Origin: Dehalococcoidia bacterium
GTDB taxonomy: Bacteria; Chloroflexota; Dehalococcoidia; UBA2979
DNA length: 64,000 bases
Assembly (NCBI GenBank): GCA_009379925.1
Contig: WHSU01000007.1
Coordinates: forward strand, 45,871 to 109,870
Direction: 5' to 3'
Shown: positions 28,816 to 37,760 of the stretch, one piece after another
Position numbering within the stretch: the first letter of the stretch is position 1
Layout: each line of letters starts with the position of its first letter
Made by a program: the position numbers and the translations under genes
The notes under the pieces: model-generated
What the model saw: the letters and a program-made list of their open reading frames with translations, nothing else
What the model was told of the DNA's origin: nothing
Database searches by the model: none

Positions 28816-30360
28816 CTACAGGGGGATGTTTCCGTGCTTCTTCGGGGGCTGAGACTCCGCCTTGCTGCGCAGGATCTCCAGGGCGTGTCCGACCTTGATG
28901 CGGGTGTCCCGTGGGTCGATCACGTCGTCGACGTAGCCCTTCGCCGCCGCGATGTACGGGTGCTCCAGCCGCTCCTGGTACTCGGCAACGAGCCGGGCGC
29001 GCTCTGCCTCGGGATCCGAGGCCGAGACGATCTCGCGGCGGTTGATGATGTTTACGGCCTGGCTGCCCGCCATGACGGCGATCGCGGCGCCACCCCAGGC
29101 GTAATTCACGTCCGCGCCCAGGTGCTTCGCGCCCATCGCGTCGTAGGCGCCTCCGAAGGCCTTGCGCAGGATCACCGTCACCTTCGGCACGGTGGCGGCG
29201 GAGTAGGCATACACCAGCTTCGCCCCGTGGGCGATGATGCCGCCGTACTCCTGCGAGACGCCGGGCAGGAAGCCCGGCACGTCCACCAGCGTCACGATCG
29301 GGATGTTGAAGGCGTCGCAGAAGCGTACGAACCGCGCGGCCTTGCGCGAGGAGTCGATGTCGAGCACGCCGCCGAGGTACATCGGCTGGTTGGCGACGAT
29401 CCCCACCGAGTACCCGCCGACGCGGCAAAAGCCGACCACGATGTTCTGCGCGAAGAACTCGTGGACCTCCATGAACTCGCCATTGTCGACCAGCCGCTCG
29501 ATCACGTCCCGGACGTCGTAAGGATTCGCCGAGGTCGCGGGGACAACGGAGAGGATGTCGTCGAGGCGCCGGTCAACGGCGTCGCCGGTGTCGACATAAG
29601 GGGGGTCGTCCATGTTGTTCGCCGGGATGTACGAGAAGAGGCGGCGCACCTCCTCCAGGCACTCGACCTCACCGTTGACCGAGAAGTGCGCGACGCCCGA
29701 CTTGGTGGTGTGCGAATGCGCGCCGCCGAGGTCTTCCATGGTCGTGACCTCGCCGGTGACGCTCTGGATGACGTCCGGGCCAGTGAGGAACATCTGGGAT
29801 GTGCCTTCGACCATGAAGATGAAGTCCGTAAGCGCCGGCGAGTAGACTGCGCCCCCGGCGCACGGGCCCATGATCACGCTGATCTGCGGGATCACACCCG
29901 AAGCGCGCACGTTGCGGTGGAAGATGTCCCCGTAGCCGGCGAGTGAGCCCACGCCCTCCTGGATGCGAGCGCCTCCCGAGTCGTTCAGGCCGATCACCGG
30001 GACCCCGGTCTTCATCGCGAGGTCCATCATCTTGGTGATCTTCTCGCCGACGACCTCGCCGAGCGAACCGCCAAATACCGTGAAATCCTGCGCGAACAGG
30101 CAGACGCGGCGCCCCTCGATCTTGCCCCAGCCGGTGACGACGGCGTCACCGTAGAAACGCTCGCCGTTCTCCGCGTCCTCCTGGTGTACCGCCAGCGCGT
30201 CGATCTCTTCGAAGGAACCGGGGTCGAGCAGGGTGTCGATGCGCTCGCGGGCCGTGAGCTTGCCCCGCTTGTGCTGCGCCTCGATGCGCTCCGGTCCCCC
30301 GCCGAGGAGCGCGCGCGACTTCAGTTGCGCGAGATGCTCGAGCTGTTCCTCGATCGCCAT
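28816..30360 (-). CDS. Acyl-CoA carboxylase carboxyltransferase (beta) subunit
   Basis: A 514-residue biotin-dependent carboxyltransferase of the PccB/MmdA type, moving CO2 from carboxybiotin to propionyl-CoA or another acyl-CoA (or in reverse in decarboxylases). Both crotonase-like halves are present: N-terminal AQDFTVFGGSLGEVVGEKITKMMDLA and GLNDSGGARIQEGV, C-terminal VDVPGFLPGVSQEYGGIIAHGAKL and ILRKAFGGAYDAMGAKHLGAD. Length is normal for the family. The biotin carboxylase/carrier subunit is not in the window. It may supply methylmalonyl-CoA, and thus succinyl-CoA, to the TCA genes. Confidence 0.93.
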   Translation of the reverse strand: MAIEEQLEHLAQLKSRALLGGGPERIEAQHKRGKLTARERIDTLLDPGSFEEIDALAVHQEDAENGERFYGDAVVTGWGKIEGRRVCLFAQDFTVFGGSLGEVVGEKITKMMDLAMKTGVPVIGLNDSGGARIQEGVGSLAGYGDIFHRNVRASGVIPQISVIMGPCAGGAVYSPALTDFIFMVEGTSQMFLTGPDVIQSVTGEVTTMEDLGGAHSHTTKSGVAHFSVNGEVECLEEVRRLFSYIPANNMDDPPYVDTGDAVDRRLDDILSVVPATSANPYDVRDVIERLVDNGEFMEVHEFFAQNIVVGFCRVGGYSVGIVANQPMYLGGVLDIDSSRKAARFVRFCDAFNIPIVTLVDVPGFLPGVSQEYGGIIAHGAKLVYAYSAATVPKVTVILRKAFGGAYDAMGAKHLGADVNYAWGGAAIAVMAGSQAVNIINRREIVSASDPEAERARLVAEYQERLEHPYIAAAKGYVDDVIDPRDTRIKVGHALEILRSKAESQPPKKHGNIPL

Positions 30361-30481
30361 GGGTTACCCATTCTCCGCCTGCCCGCATGCATCGCAGGCG
30401 TCTGCTGTCGTCGCGTGGGATGGTGTGAGTATCTGGAAGATTCCGGTGCTGCGCCAGCCGCGCGAGGCCGGACGAGCCCGA

Positions 30482-31090
30482 TCAGTCGCCGCCGGGGATC
30501 TGGATGTCCTGTCCGGCGAACAGATTCGCAATCTCATCGACGGAAACCCCGTTGGCGGCCGCCAGTTCCTCCACGGTCACGCCGAACTGGTCCGCGATGC
30601 CGATGGCGGTGTCGCCGGGCTGCACGGTGTACGTCTCGCCGTCTCCCGTGCTGGGCGGAGGCGTAGCCGTCTGGGGTGTGGGCGTGCCGCCGTCGACGGG
30701 GGCCGTCCCGCCACCATCAGCCGCGCCGCCACCGTCCGAGGCGCCGCCGTCGGCGCCCGGGATCGTGAGTTCCTGTCCGACGAAGATGTCCGTCCCGGAG
30801 AGGTCGTTGGCGGCCTGGATGTCCTCCACGGTCACGCCGTAACTCTCCGCGATGCCTGAGAGCGTGTCGCCGGGCTGCACCTCGTAGCTGGTCTCCGCGC
30901 TGCCGCCGGTGCTACCGCTGCCCTCGCCGGTCACGATGGTGGGCACGGGTTCCGTGGGGAAAGGGGTGGCGGTGGGGACTGTGCCGGCGCTGCCCGGAGG
31001 GGGCGTGGGGTCCGGAGAGTCGTCGCCGCCGCAGGCCGCGAGCAGTACGAGCGAGGCCGCCGTGGCCAGGAGAGTGGTTCGTTGCATCAT
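30482..31090 (-). CDS. Lipoprotein with two LysM domains
   Basis: A 202-residue exported protein. The signal peptide ends in the lipobox LLAACGG near residue 20, so it should be lipid-anchored. A Thr/Pro-rich linker is followed by LysM 1 (TSYEVQPGDTLSGIAESYG through IFVGQELTIPG), a Gly/Thr/Pro linker, and LysM 2 (ETYTVQPGDTAIGIADQFG through FAGQDIQIPGG). LysM binds peptidoglycan or related glycans; no enzymatic domain is attached. ATG 31090 (or 31087) lies 28 bases after a good promoter. Confidence 0.88.
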   Translation of the reverse strand: MMQRTTLLATAASLVLLAACGGDDSPDPTPPPGSAGTVPTATPFPTEPVPTIVTGEGSGSTGGSAETSYEVQPGDTLSGIAESYGVTVEDIQAANDLSGTDIFVGQELTIPGADGGASDGGGAADGGGTAPVDGGTPTPQTATPPPSTGDGETYTVQPGDTAIGIADQFGVTVEELAAANGVSVDEIANLFAGQDIQIPGGD

Positions 31091-31118
31091 GCCCGCTTCG
31101 CCAGGGGAGTCGCTGCCG

Positions 31119-31147
31119 ATCCTAGCGGAGGCTTCCGCCGGTCACAA
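31119..31147 (-). promoter_or_regulatory. Sigma70-type promoter of the LysM lipoprotein gene
   Basis: On the minus strand TTGTGA (31147-31142), 17-base spacer, TAGGAT (31124-31119), then 28 bases to the ATG at 31090. It is one of the cleanest two-box promoters in the window. Confidence 0.55.
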
Positions 31148-31153
31148 GCGCGG

Positions 31154-32497
31154 CTAGGGTGACGCCTCGGTGACCCCTGTCAGCATCGCCTCCAGCATCA
31201 CATCCGCGGCAGCGAGCATGGTCTCGAGGTCGTCGGGGTGAACGTTGTCGATGTCGTCACGCGACGAGTGGATGAACGGGTCGTCGCCGCTCGTCACGGT
31301 CACGGCGGGCACCCCGGCATCCGCGAACGAGACGTGGTCCGAGGAGGCGAAGCGGGGGAACGACCCGGCTACCAGCGGGAAGTCCCCGCCCTCCAGGGCG
31401 ATCAGCACCTCCTCCGTCAGCAGCGCATCGCCGATGACCTTCGCGCCATCGATGCGGCCCTGCATGTCGAAGTTGAGTAGCCACTCCGCGCCGTTCGTGT
31501 CGTGGTCGCGCACGTAGGCGCGCGAACCGAAGAGCCCGATCTCCTCAGCGCCGAACGCGATCACGCACAGCCCGTCTGTCCGATGTGCCCGCGCCAGCTC
31601 CAGCACCACCGCGGTGCCGGAGGCGTTGTCGTTCGCTCCCGGCCCCGCGGGCACGGAGTCGTAGTGGCCGCCGATATACCAGCGGCACTCTTCGCCCGCC
31701 CGCGCGACCACGTTCTGGGAGTCGCCCTGGTCGCTGCCGATACCCGCGCGGACGGTCACCTCCGCGCGGTCGCCGCGCGCGAGGTCGCGAAGGACCTCGC
31801 CGTCCTCGGGGATAGCGCCCACCACCGGAATCTGGGCCTGGAAGCCGCCCAGTGAGCCGAACAGCGGCCCCGCCTCGTTGTTGACGATGATGAGTGCCGC
31901 CGCGCCCGCCTGCTGTGCATTGCGCGCCTTCTGTTCGAACGTCAACTCACCCCTCTGGACCACCACCACGGCGCCTCGCGCGCCGGCCTCCGCCAGGGCC
32001 TGCTCCCCGCCCAAACCCGCGTCCACCAGCGGACCGGTGGCCTCCCCGGAACCGGAGCCGCCGAGGCCAAACGGGCGCATCGCCACGCCGTCCGGAAGCG
32101 AGATCAGCGAGTCGTCGACGCGGCTGGCGAAGCTGAACGGCTCGACGTCCACCGCGTAGCCGTAGGACCGCAGTTCGCCGGCGATGTACTCGGCCGCCTC
32201 GCGCTCCTCGGCCGATCCGGCGGGCCTCGACCCAATGTCCACCGCCAACGCCTGGACGTGCCGCATGGCTGCGTCGACACCCGGGGGCTCGTCGGCGACC
32301 GAGTCCGGCGTCGCGGTGGCCGCCGCGGCGGGCGGATCGGTGGCGGTGGCTTCGGCGGACGGGGAGGCCTGGAGCGAGGCGGTGGGGCTGGCGCCGCCCT
32401 CGGGGTCTCCGCCGTCCACGGGGATGACGTCGTCGTCGCACCCGGCGAGGAGCAACGCGCACACGAGTAGCATCGGAGCGATGCGTCGGACCGTCAT
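31154..32497 (-). CDS. M28-family zinc aminopeptidase, lipoprotein with PA domain
   Basis: A 447-residue exported peptidase. Signal peptide with lipobox LLLAGCD near residue 20, then a long Ala/Thr/Pro/Ser linker. A protease-associated (PA) domain (about residues 180-250) sits inside the N-terminal part of the catalytic unit. Zinc-ligand blocks of M28 are GGHYDSVPAGPGANDNASG, FGAEEIGLFGS, NFDMQG and SSDHVSF, with the last His in IHSSRDD. It probably removes N-terminal amino acids from extracellular peptides for uptake. ATG 32497 follows GGAG at 9 bases, and is preferred over a longer frame without signal-peptide character. Confidence 0.92.
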   Translation of the reverse strand: MTVRRIAPMLLVCALLLAGCDDDVIPVDGGDPEGGASPTASLQASPSAEATATDPPAAAATATPDSVADEPPGVDAAMRHVQALAVDIGSRPAGSAEEREAAEYIAGELRSYGYAVDVEPFSFASRVDDSLISLPDGVAMRPFGLGGSGSGEATGPLVDAGLGGEQALAEAGARGAVVVVQRGELTFEQKARNAQQAGAAALIIVNNEAGPLFGSLGGFQAQIPVVGAIPEDGEVLRDLARGDRAEVTVRAGIGSDQGDSQNVVARAGEECRWYIGGHYDSVPAGPGANDNASGTAVVLELARAHRTDGLCVIAFGAEEIGLFGSRAYVRDHDTNGAEWLLNFDMQGRIDGAKVIGDALLTEEVLIALEGGDFPLVAGSFPRFASSDHVSFADAGVPAVTVTSGDDPFIHSSRDDIDNVHPDDLETMLAAADVMLEAMLTGVTEASP

Positions 32498-32568
32498 GAT
32501 GCCTGGCTCCGGGCGGGGGCGGTTGCTCGGCGGCTCGATGTGGTTGGGGGCGGCAGGTGGGGCGATGG

Positions 32569-33018
32569 TTAGCGCCGGCGGGCTCGCGATGCCCACCAGC
32601 GGCGCAGCCGCTGCACAGGCCCTGAGCCGCCGGCGCGGTACTCGACGGTGCGGCCTCGCCACCGCTGCTGCACGGTGCCTCCGGCGCCGCGGCTGAACAT
32701 GAGGATGGCGAAGCTGGTCACGAACAGCGCGATCCCGGCGTAGAGCGCCCACTGCATCAAGACCGGGTTGAAGCGACGGAAGAAGAACGACCCGAGGATC
32801 AACAGGAACGAGATCAGTACGACCTGCGACATCGAGATGCGTGACAGCTCCCGCATCACGTTGTGCTGTAGTTCTTGCACCTTCGCGCCGAAACGCTGCA
32901 CGCCGCGCCGCCGCCGGCGCGCTCGGCGCGCGTCCGCATCCGGGAAGCGCTCGATGCGGTCGAGGATCTCCTCGATCTCGCGCTCCAGGCGGTCGGGTCG
33001 CTCGGGACGGTCGGGCAT
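32569..33018 (-). CDS. Small two-helix membrane protein, function unknown
   Basis: A 149-residue protein. The N terminus is highly charged (DRLEREIEEILDRIERF, then a run of arginines), the middle has two hydrophobic helices (MSQVVLISFLLILGSFFF and LMQWALYAGIALFVTSFAILMF), and the C-terminal tail is basic with RWRGRTVEYR, a short motif also seen at the ends of other small membrane proteins. No enzyme signature. It is probably the first gene of the run reading into the M28 peptidase, 71 bases downstream; a TATACT box lies about 40 bases upstream of the start. Confidence 0.65.
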   Translation of the reverse strand: MPDRPERPDRLEREIEEILDRIERFPDADARRARRRRRGVQRFGAKVQELQHNVMRELSRISMSQVVLISFLLILGSFFFRRFNPVLMQWALYAGIALFVTSFAILMFSRGAGGTVQQRWRGRTVEYRAGGSGPVQRLRRWWASRARRR

Positions 33019-33096
33019 GGGGTTCGCCTGACTACGCGGTGGGCGCTCGGGCTCATCGAGTATATCAGGGTGACCGGTGAAGATGCCCGAGGCTGA

Positions 33097-34701
33097 TCAG
33101 CGTACGGAATCGTCAGGTACGCCCCAGCCCCCGCCGCCCGGCGTCTCCACGCGCACGCGGTCGCCCGGCGCCACCTCGACCTGCGCCCGCGCTCCCAGGT
33201 CCTCGGCCGCCCCGTCCGCGCGGATCAGGGCGTTGCGCCCGATGGCGCCCGGTCCTCCGCCGTGGAGCCCCCAAGGGGCGAAGCGGCGGCGTTCGGTGAC
33301 CAGGCTCACCGTCGCGTGGTCGTAAAAGCGGTACTCGCGCACCACGCCCTCCCCGCCGGGGTGACGTCCGAGGCCGCCCGTGCCGTCACGCAACTCGTAG
33401 CGCTCCACCGTGAACGGGTACGCGAGGGGCAGCGCCTCCAGCGGCGTGTTCATGGTGTTGGTCATGTGCGTGTGTACGCCGGAACGGCCCGCTCGCCTCG
33501 GGCCGCCGCCCGCACCGCCCGCGATCGTCTCGTAGTAGGCGTACGGCCGGCTTCGAGCCGTGTCGTAGCCGCCGATGGTGATGTTGTTCATCGTGCCGGA
33601 GGAGGCCGCCGGGATGCGGTCCGGCACTGCCTGCGCTAGCGCCCCCAGGGCCACATCGGTGATGCGCTGGCTCGTCTCCACGTTGCCCGCGGATACCGCC
33701 CGAGGTGGCCCCGCGGCGACCACGCTGCGGTCGGGCAGCGTGAAGCGCACCGGGCGGTAGCAGCCCTCGTTGGCGGGGGCGTCCGGGCCGGCCAGGCAGC
33801 GGATGGCGTAGTAGCACGCCGACTGCGTGACGGCCGCCACGGCGTTCAGCGACGCCTCCGGCGTCTCCGGGTCCGTGCCCGTGAAGTCGAAATGCGCCTC
33901 CTCGCCCCCGATCTCGAGGGCGAGCCGGATCACGAGGCCGTCCGCGCCTACCTCCAGCCGGTCCTCGAAGGTATAGCGCCCGTCGGGGACACCGGCCAGC
34001 ACCGCCCGCACGACGCGCTCGCCATGCGCGAGCAGTGCCTCGAAGCGCGCGCGCAGCCCCTCGATGCCGAAGCGGCCGGCCGCGCCCTGCAGCCGGCGAG
34101 CACCGAGCGCGGTCGTGGCGAGCTGCGCCCGGAGGTCTCCACGGCGCTCTTCGGGCGCGCGCGAGTTGCGCACGATCAGCGCGAATGCGGATTCGTTGAG
34201 CCGGCCCGCGTCGACGAGCCGGATGGGAGGCACCACCAGTCCCTCCTGGAGTAGTTCGCGCGCGACGGGCATCGACCCGGGCGCCATGCCGCCGATGTCC
34301 GCATGGTGCGCCCGCGTCGCGACAAAGCCGATGAGGTCGTCGCCGACGAAGACCGGGGCCACTGTGGTCAGGTCGGGGAGGTGCGTGCCGCCTCGGAAGG
34401 GGTCGTTGAGCGCGAGCACGTCCCCCGGCTCGAAGGGTGCCAGTTCCATCACCTGGCGCACCGCCGCCGGCATCGCGCCGAGGTGTACAGGCATATGCGC
34501 CGCCTGCGCGACCATCGCGCCGTCCGCGTCGAAGACGGCGCACGAGAAGTCGCGGCGTTCCTTGATGTTCGGGCTGTACGCGGTGCGTCCCAGGGCCTCG
34601 CCCATCTCCTCGGCCACCGAGGTGAGCACGGCGTCGGCGATCGCCAGGTCCGCGGCATCGAGCGGACCGGTTGCTCCGAGGGACCTCGATGCGTCGTTCA
34701 T
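33097..34701 (-). CDS. hyuB: Hydantoinase B/oxoprolinase family subunit
   Basis: A 534-residue partner of HyuA in ATP-dependent hydrolysis of cyclic amides such as N-methylhydantoin or 5-oxoproline (acetone carboxylase is related). Family blocks include TAYSPNIKERRDFSCAVFD, GDVLALNDPFRGGTHLPD, THMTNTMNTPLEALP and the C-terminal ETPGGGGWG. Start ATG overlaps the hyuA stop (ATGA at 34698-34701), so the two subunits are made together. Exact substrate unknown. Confidence 0.92.
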   Translation of the reverse strand: MNDASRSLGATGPLDAADLAIADAVLTSVAEEMGEALGRTAYSPNIKERRDFSCAVFDADGAMVAQAAHMPVHLGAMPAAVRQVMELAPFEPGDVLALNDPFRGGTHLPDLTTVAPVFVGDDLIGFVATRAHHADIGGMAPGSMPVARELLQEGLVVPPIRLVDAGRLNESAFALIVRNSRAPEERRGDLRAQLATTALGARRLQGAAGRFGIEGLRARFEALLAHGERVVRAVLAGVPDGRYTFEDRLEVGADGLVIRLALEIGGEEAHFDFTGTDPETPEASLNAVAAVTQSACYYAIRCLAGPDAPANEGCYRPVRFTLPDRSVVAAGPPRAVSAGNVETSQRITDVALGALAQAVPDRIPAASSGTMNNITIGGYDTARSRPYAYYETIAGGAGGGPRRAGRSGVHTHMTNTMNTPLEALPLAYPFTVERYELRDGTGGLGRHPGGEGVVREYRFYDHATVSLVTERRRFAPWGLHGGGPGAIGRNALIRADGAAEDLGARAQVEVAPGDRVRVETPGGGGWGVPDDSVR

Positions 34702-36662
34702 GCGCGCTCCAGCAGCAGGTTGCCGTCGGTGTCCACCGTCCCACGCCAGCCGGGCGACACGAGCGTCGTCGTGTCGAGCTGCGTGACGATGGCGGGGCCG
34801 TCGAGGACATCGCCGGGCGCCAGCGCGGCGCGGTCGTAGACGGCCGCCTCCGCCACCCGACCCCCCACCCACGCCTGGGTCGTCCCGACGGGGGCGGCTC
34901 CGGCCCGGGCGAACTCGGGCGCAGGCATCGCGGACTGACTGCGTACGCGCGCCGTCACGCGCACGTTGACCGCCTCCAGTGGCGCGGACGGCTCCGAGTG
35001 CGCGAAACGCTGCTCGTGCGCTTCGTGGAAGGCGCGCGCGGCTGCCTCGATGTCCCGCGCGTCGAGGGCGACCATGAGTTCGTACGACTGCCCGACATAA
35101 CGCACGTCCAGCGCCTCTTCCAGCGTCGCGCTGGTCTCGCCGAGTTGCTCGCGTGCCTCGACGCCCGCGCGGTCGAGCGCTTCGAGCAGCGCCGGCATCG
35201 AGGCGTCGTCGAGCGGGACGAGCACCGAGCGGGAGCGCGTGGCGGTGAGGTCGCTCTGCGCGGCGCCCATGGCGGCGAGCACGCCCGGCATCAGCGGCAC
35301 CAGCACACGGGGCATCGCCAACGCCTCGGCGAGCCCGCAGGCATGGAGGGGCCCCGCGCCGCCGAACGCGACGAGCGTGAACTCGCGCGGGTCGAAGCCG
35401 CGCTGCACAGAGACGACGCGCAGCGCGCGCTCCATGTTCGCCGTTGCCACATCGATCACCGCCTGCGCGGCTGCCCGCGCGTCACCCTCGAACGCGGGGA
35501 GCAGCGGCGCGGCCGCCGCCAGCGAACGCGAGGCGTCGAGGGGCATCGCCCCGCCGAGCAGGCCCGCCGCGCCCAGGCGTCCGAGCACGACCTGCGCGTC
35601 GGTGACCGTGAAGTGGTCGCCCCGCCCGTAGCAGGCCGGACCGGGGTCCGCGCCCGCCGACTGTGGCCCCACGCGCAGCGCGCCGCCCGCATCGAGGCGG
35701 GCGATTGAGCCACCTCCGGCGCCCACGGTGTGTACGTCGACGACCGGGGTGCGCGCGGCGAAGCCGCCGATGACGACGTCAGCACGCGTGGGCACCGCGC
35801 CATCGCACAGCGCAACATCCGTCGAGGTGCCACCCATGTCGAAGGTGATCACGCGCTCGAGGCCGGCCTGGCGCGCGACCGCGAACGCGCCCGCCACCCC
35901 GGCCGACGGCCCGGATAGCAGCGTCGCCACCGGCAGCGCCGAGGCCCGCGCGGGGTCGGCCGCGCCACCGTCGGACTGCACGATGCGCAGCGGCCCCGCG
36001 CCCGCCTCGGCCAGGCCCTCCGAGAGGTGCCGCACGTACCTCGACATCACCGGCCCGACGTAGGCATTGAGGACGGTCGTCGCCGTGCGCTCCACCTCGC
36101 GGTACTCCGGCGACACGCGCGAGGAGAGCGAGAGGTAGAGCGAGGTGCCACCGGCGACCGGCTCGAAGACCTCCTCGAAGGTGGGGTTCACGTAGGAGTA
36201 GAGCAGGGAGACCGCCAGCGCCTCGGCGCCCTCCTCCTCCGCCTGCTGCACCAGCGCGCGCACCTCCGAGTGGTCGAGCACCTCCTCGACGCTGCCGTCC
36301 GGCCGCAACTTGCCGTGCAACTCGAAGGTCAGCCCCGGCGCCACCAGCGGCTCCGGCGTCTCTGGCTCCAGGTCGTAGATGTCCGGCCGCGTCTGCCGCC
36401 CGATGGTCAGCAGGTCCCGCACCCCCTCGGTGGTCACGAGCGCCGTGCGCGCCCCCCGCCGCTCCAGCACCGCGTTCGTGGCCACGGTGGAGCTGTGTAC
36501 GACGAGGTCCGGCCGCACCCCAAGCTCCACCACCCCCTCTAGCACCGCCCTCGATGGGTCGGCCGGCGTCGAGGGCCGCTTGTGGGCGCGCACCCGCCCG
36601 TCCTCCCACACCAGGAAGTCCGTGAACGTGCCGCCGACGTCAACGCCGATGAGGATGGTCAT
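34698..36662 (-). CDS. hyuA: Hydantoinase A/oxoprolinase family subunit
   Basis: A 654-residue ATP-binding subunit with the actin-like ATPase fold. The N terminus ILIGVDVGGTFTDFLVWEDG is the phosphate-binding block; VHSSTVATNAVLERRGARTALVTTEG and the central VITFDMGGTSTDVALCDG (second phosphate motif) are diagnostic. It works with HyuB, to which it is translationally coupled. Its own ATG overlaps the stop of the HEPN-like gene upstream by four bases, an unexpected pairing. Confidence 0.93.
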   Translation of the reverse strand: MTILIGVDVGGTFTDFLVWEDGRVRAHKRPSTPADPSRAVLEGVVELGVRPDLVVHSSTVATNAVLERRGARTALVTTEGVRDLLTIGRQTRPDIYDLEPETPEPLVAPGLTFELHGKLRPDGSVEEVLDHSEVRALVQQAEEEGAEALAVSLLYSYVNPTFEEVFEPVAGGTSLYLSLSSRVSPEYREVERTATTVLNAYVGPVMSRYVRHLSEGLAEAGAGPLRIVQSDGGAADPARASALPVATLLSGPSAGVAGAFAVARQAGLERVITFDMGGTSTDVALCDGAVPTRADVVIGGFAARTPVVDVHTVGAGGGSIARLDAGGALRVGPQSAGADPGPACYGRGDHFTVTDAQVVLGRLGAAGLLGGAMPLDASRSLAAAAPLLPAFEGDARAAAQAVIDVATANMERALRVVSVQRGFDPREFTLVAFGGAGPLHACGLAEALAMPRVLVPLMPGVLAAMGAAQSDLTATRSRSVLVPLDDASMPALLEALDRAGVEAREQLGETSATLEEALDVRYVGQSYELMVALDARDIEAAARAFHEAHEQRFAHSEPSAPLEAVNVRVTARVRSQSAMPAPEFARAGAAPVGTTQAWVGGRVAEAAVYDRAALAPGDVLDGPAIVTQLDTTTLVSPGWRGTVDTDGNLLLERA

Positions 36663-37621
36663 GCCTTCGCGCCCCAGAGCGCTGCCCGCTCACCAAGGGG
36701 CGGGAGGGTCGTGGCTCCCAAGCGACAACTATCCATGGCTTCTTGCAGCAGGCCGCTGTGCCCCCTAGCTGCGACCGCGGACTCGAACACCGTCAGCGTG
36801 AAGTCAGTGAGGAAGGCGAGCCCCTCAAGGAGGGCAGTGTGATCCGCCCGACCGATCCCACCTGCCACGAACACGTCGGCGCCGCCGTAATTCGCGCGTC
36901 GGCGCATTTCCCAGAGGAAGTTGAAGAACGTTGTGGGTCGCAGTTTGGGGTCGGAGTCCTGCTGAGCGCGGTATCCGGGGGAAAGCCTCACTCGCCCAGG
37001 GCGTTTGGCGAGCCATTCCTTGCCCCTCTCGTCGACCTGGTTCTCACGAGTCGTCCGGACAGCCGTAAATAGGTACTGTTCGGCGTTTGCGTGGGTCGGG
37101 ACGGCTGCTGCTACTAAGCCCTTCTCCCGCCGGAACGACGGACTCAACCCTCGCACCTCCGGGGACTCGTACCTGACGCACCTGGTGCTGAGGGGATACG
37201 GAAGCCTGTTAGCGGCCCAATCAGACATTTGGTTCAGGAAGGACTGATGATTCTTGGCTTCGTTGTCCGTCACCACGAGGATGGCGACCTGCGCGGCTGA
37301 GGAGACGGCGTAGTAGGTTTGCACCACCGCCCATTGGTTGGCGAACTCAATGGCCTCCGGTGCCGCTAAGGGCCATCGGAGCTGATATTCCGTGTACCAC
37401 GCAGCCCTCATTAATTGACTGGCCCGCGCCCGCTTTTCGGCAGTCATCCGCCTTTCGGCGTCGGTGCTCCAGCCGGTTAGAACGCGCTCATGCAGCCCCA
37501 ACCGCCAGTCGGTGCCGTAGCACCCCTCCACCGCGAGGCGAAACGCAGATACATAGTTGCGGAAGTGCCGCAGCGCCCAGTCGTCGCTCGTCACAGGTGG
37601 AGGTGGTGGAAGGAAGGACAT
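36659..37621 (-). CDS. Uncharacterised alpha-helical protein, possibly HEPN-like
   Basis: A 320-residue soluble, mainly helical protein. WAVVQTYYAVSSAAQVAILV, the His in KNHQSFL and the later FFNFLWEMRRRANYGGADVF recall HEPN domains, where an R..A[DN]Y motif is common, but the classic RX4-6H ribonuclease motif is not clear, so this call is tentative. Codon use is visibly less GC-biased than in hyuA, suggesting recent transfer. ATG 37621 follows TGAGG at 6 bases. The stop codon overlaps the hyuA start, so the two are on one transcript. It is divergent from rplY. Confidence 0.45.
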   Translation of the reverse strand: MSFLPPPPPVTSDDWALRHFRNYVSAFRLAVEGCYGTDWRLGLHERVLTGWSTDAERRMTAEKRARASQLMRAAWYTEYQLRWPLAAPEAIEFANQWAVVQTYYAVSSAAQVAILVVTDNEAKNHQSFLNQMSDWAANRLPYPLSTRCVRYESPEVRGLSPSFRREKGLVAAAVPTHANAEQYLFTAVRTTRENQVDERGKEWLAKRPGRVRLSPGYRAQQDSDPKLRPTTFFNFLWEMRRRANYGGADVFVAGGIGRADHTALLEGLAFLTDFTLTVFESAVAARGHSGLLQEAMDSCRLGATTLPPLGERAALWGAKA

Positions 37622-37683
37622 CGGCAACCTCAGGAACGGGGAGTTGTCGACATTAGCACAAATGGTCGGTAGCGACCGTCACC

Positions 37684-37712
37684 TTGACCCTCAGCCGCCC
37701 CGTTGCTAGCGT
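37684..37712 (+). promoter_or_regulatory. Candidate promoter of rplY
   Basis: TTGACC (37684-37689), 17-base spacer, TAGCGT (37707-37712), 48 bases before the rplY ATG. Confidence 0.45.
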
Positions 37713-37760
37713 CGATTCGTTCCACTCACCAGGCGACCACCGACCGAGGAGCATCGCGCG

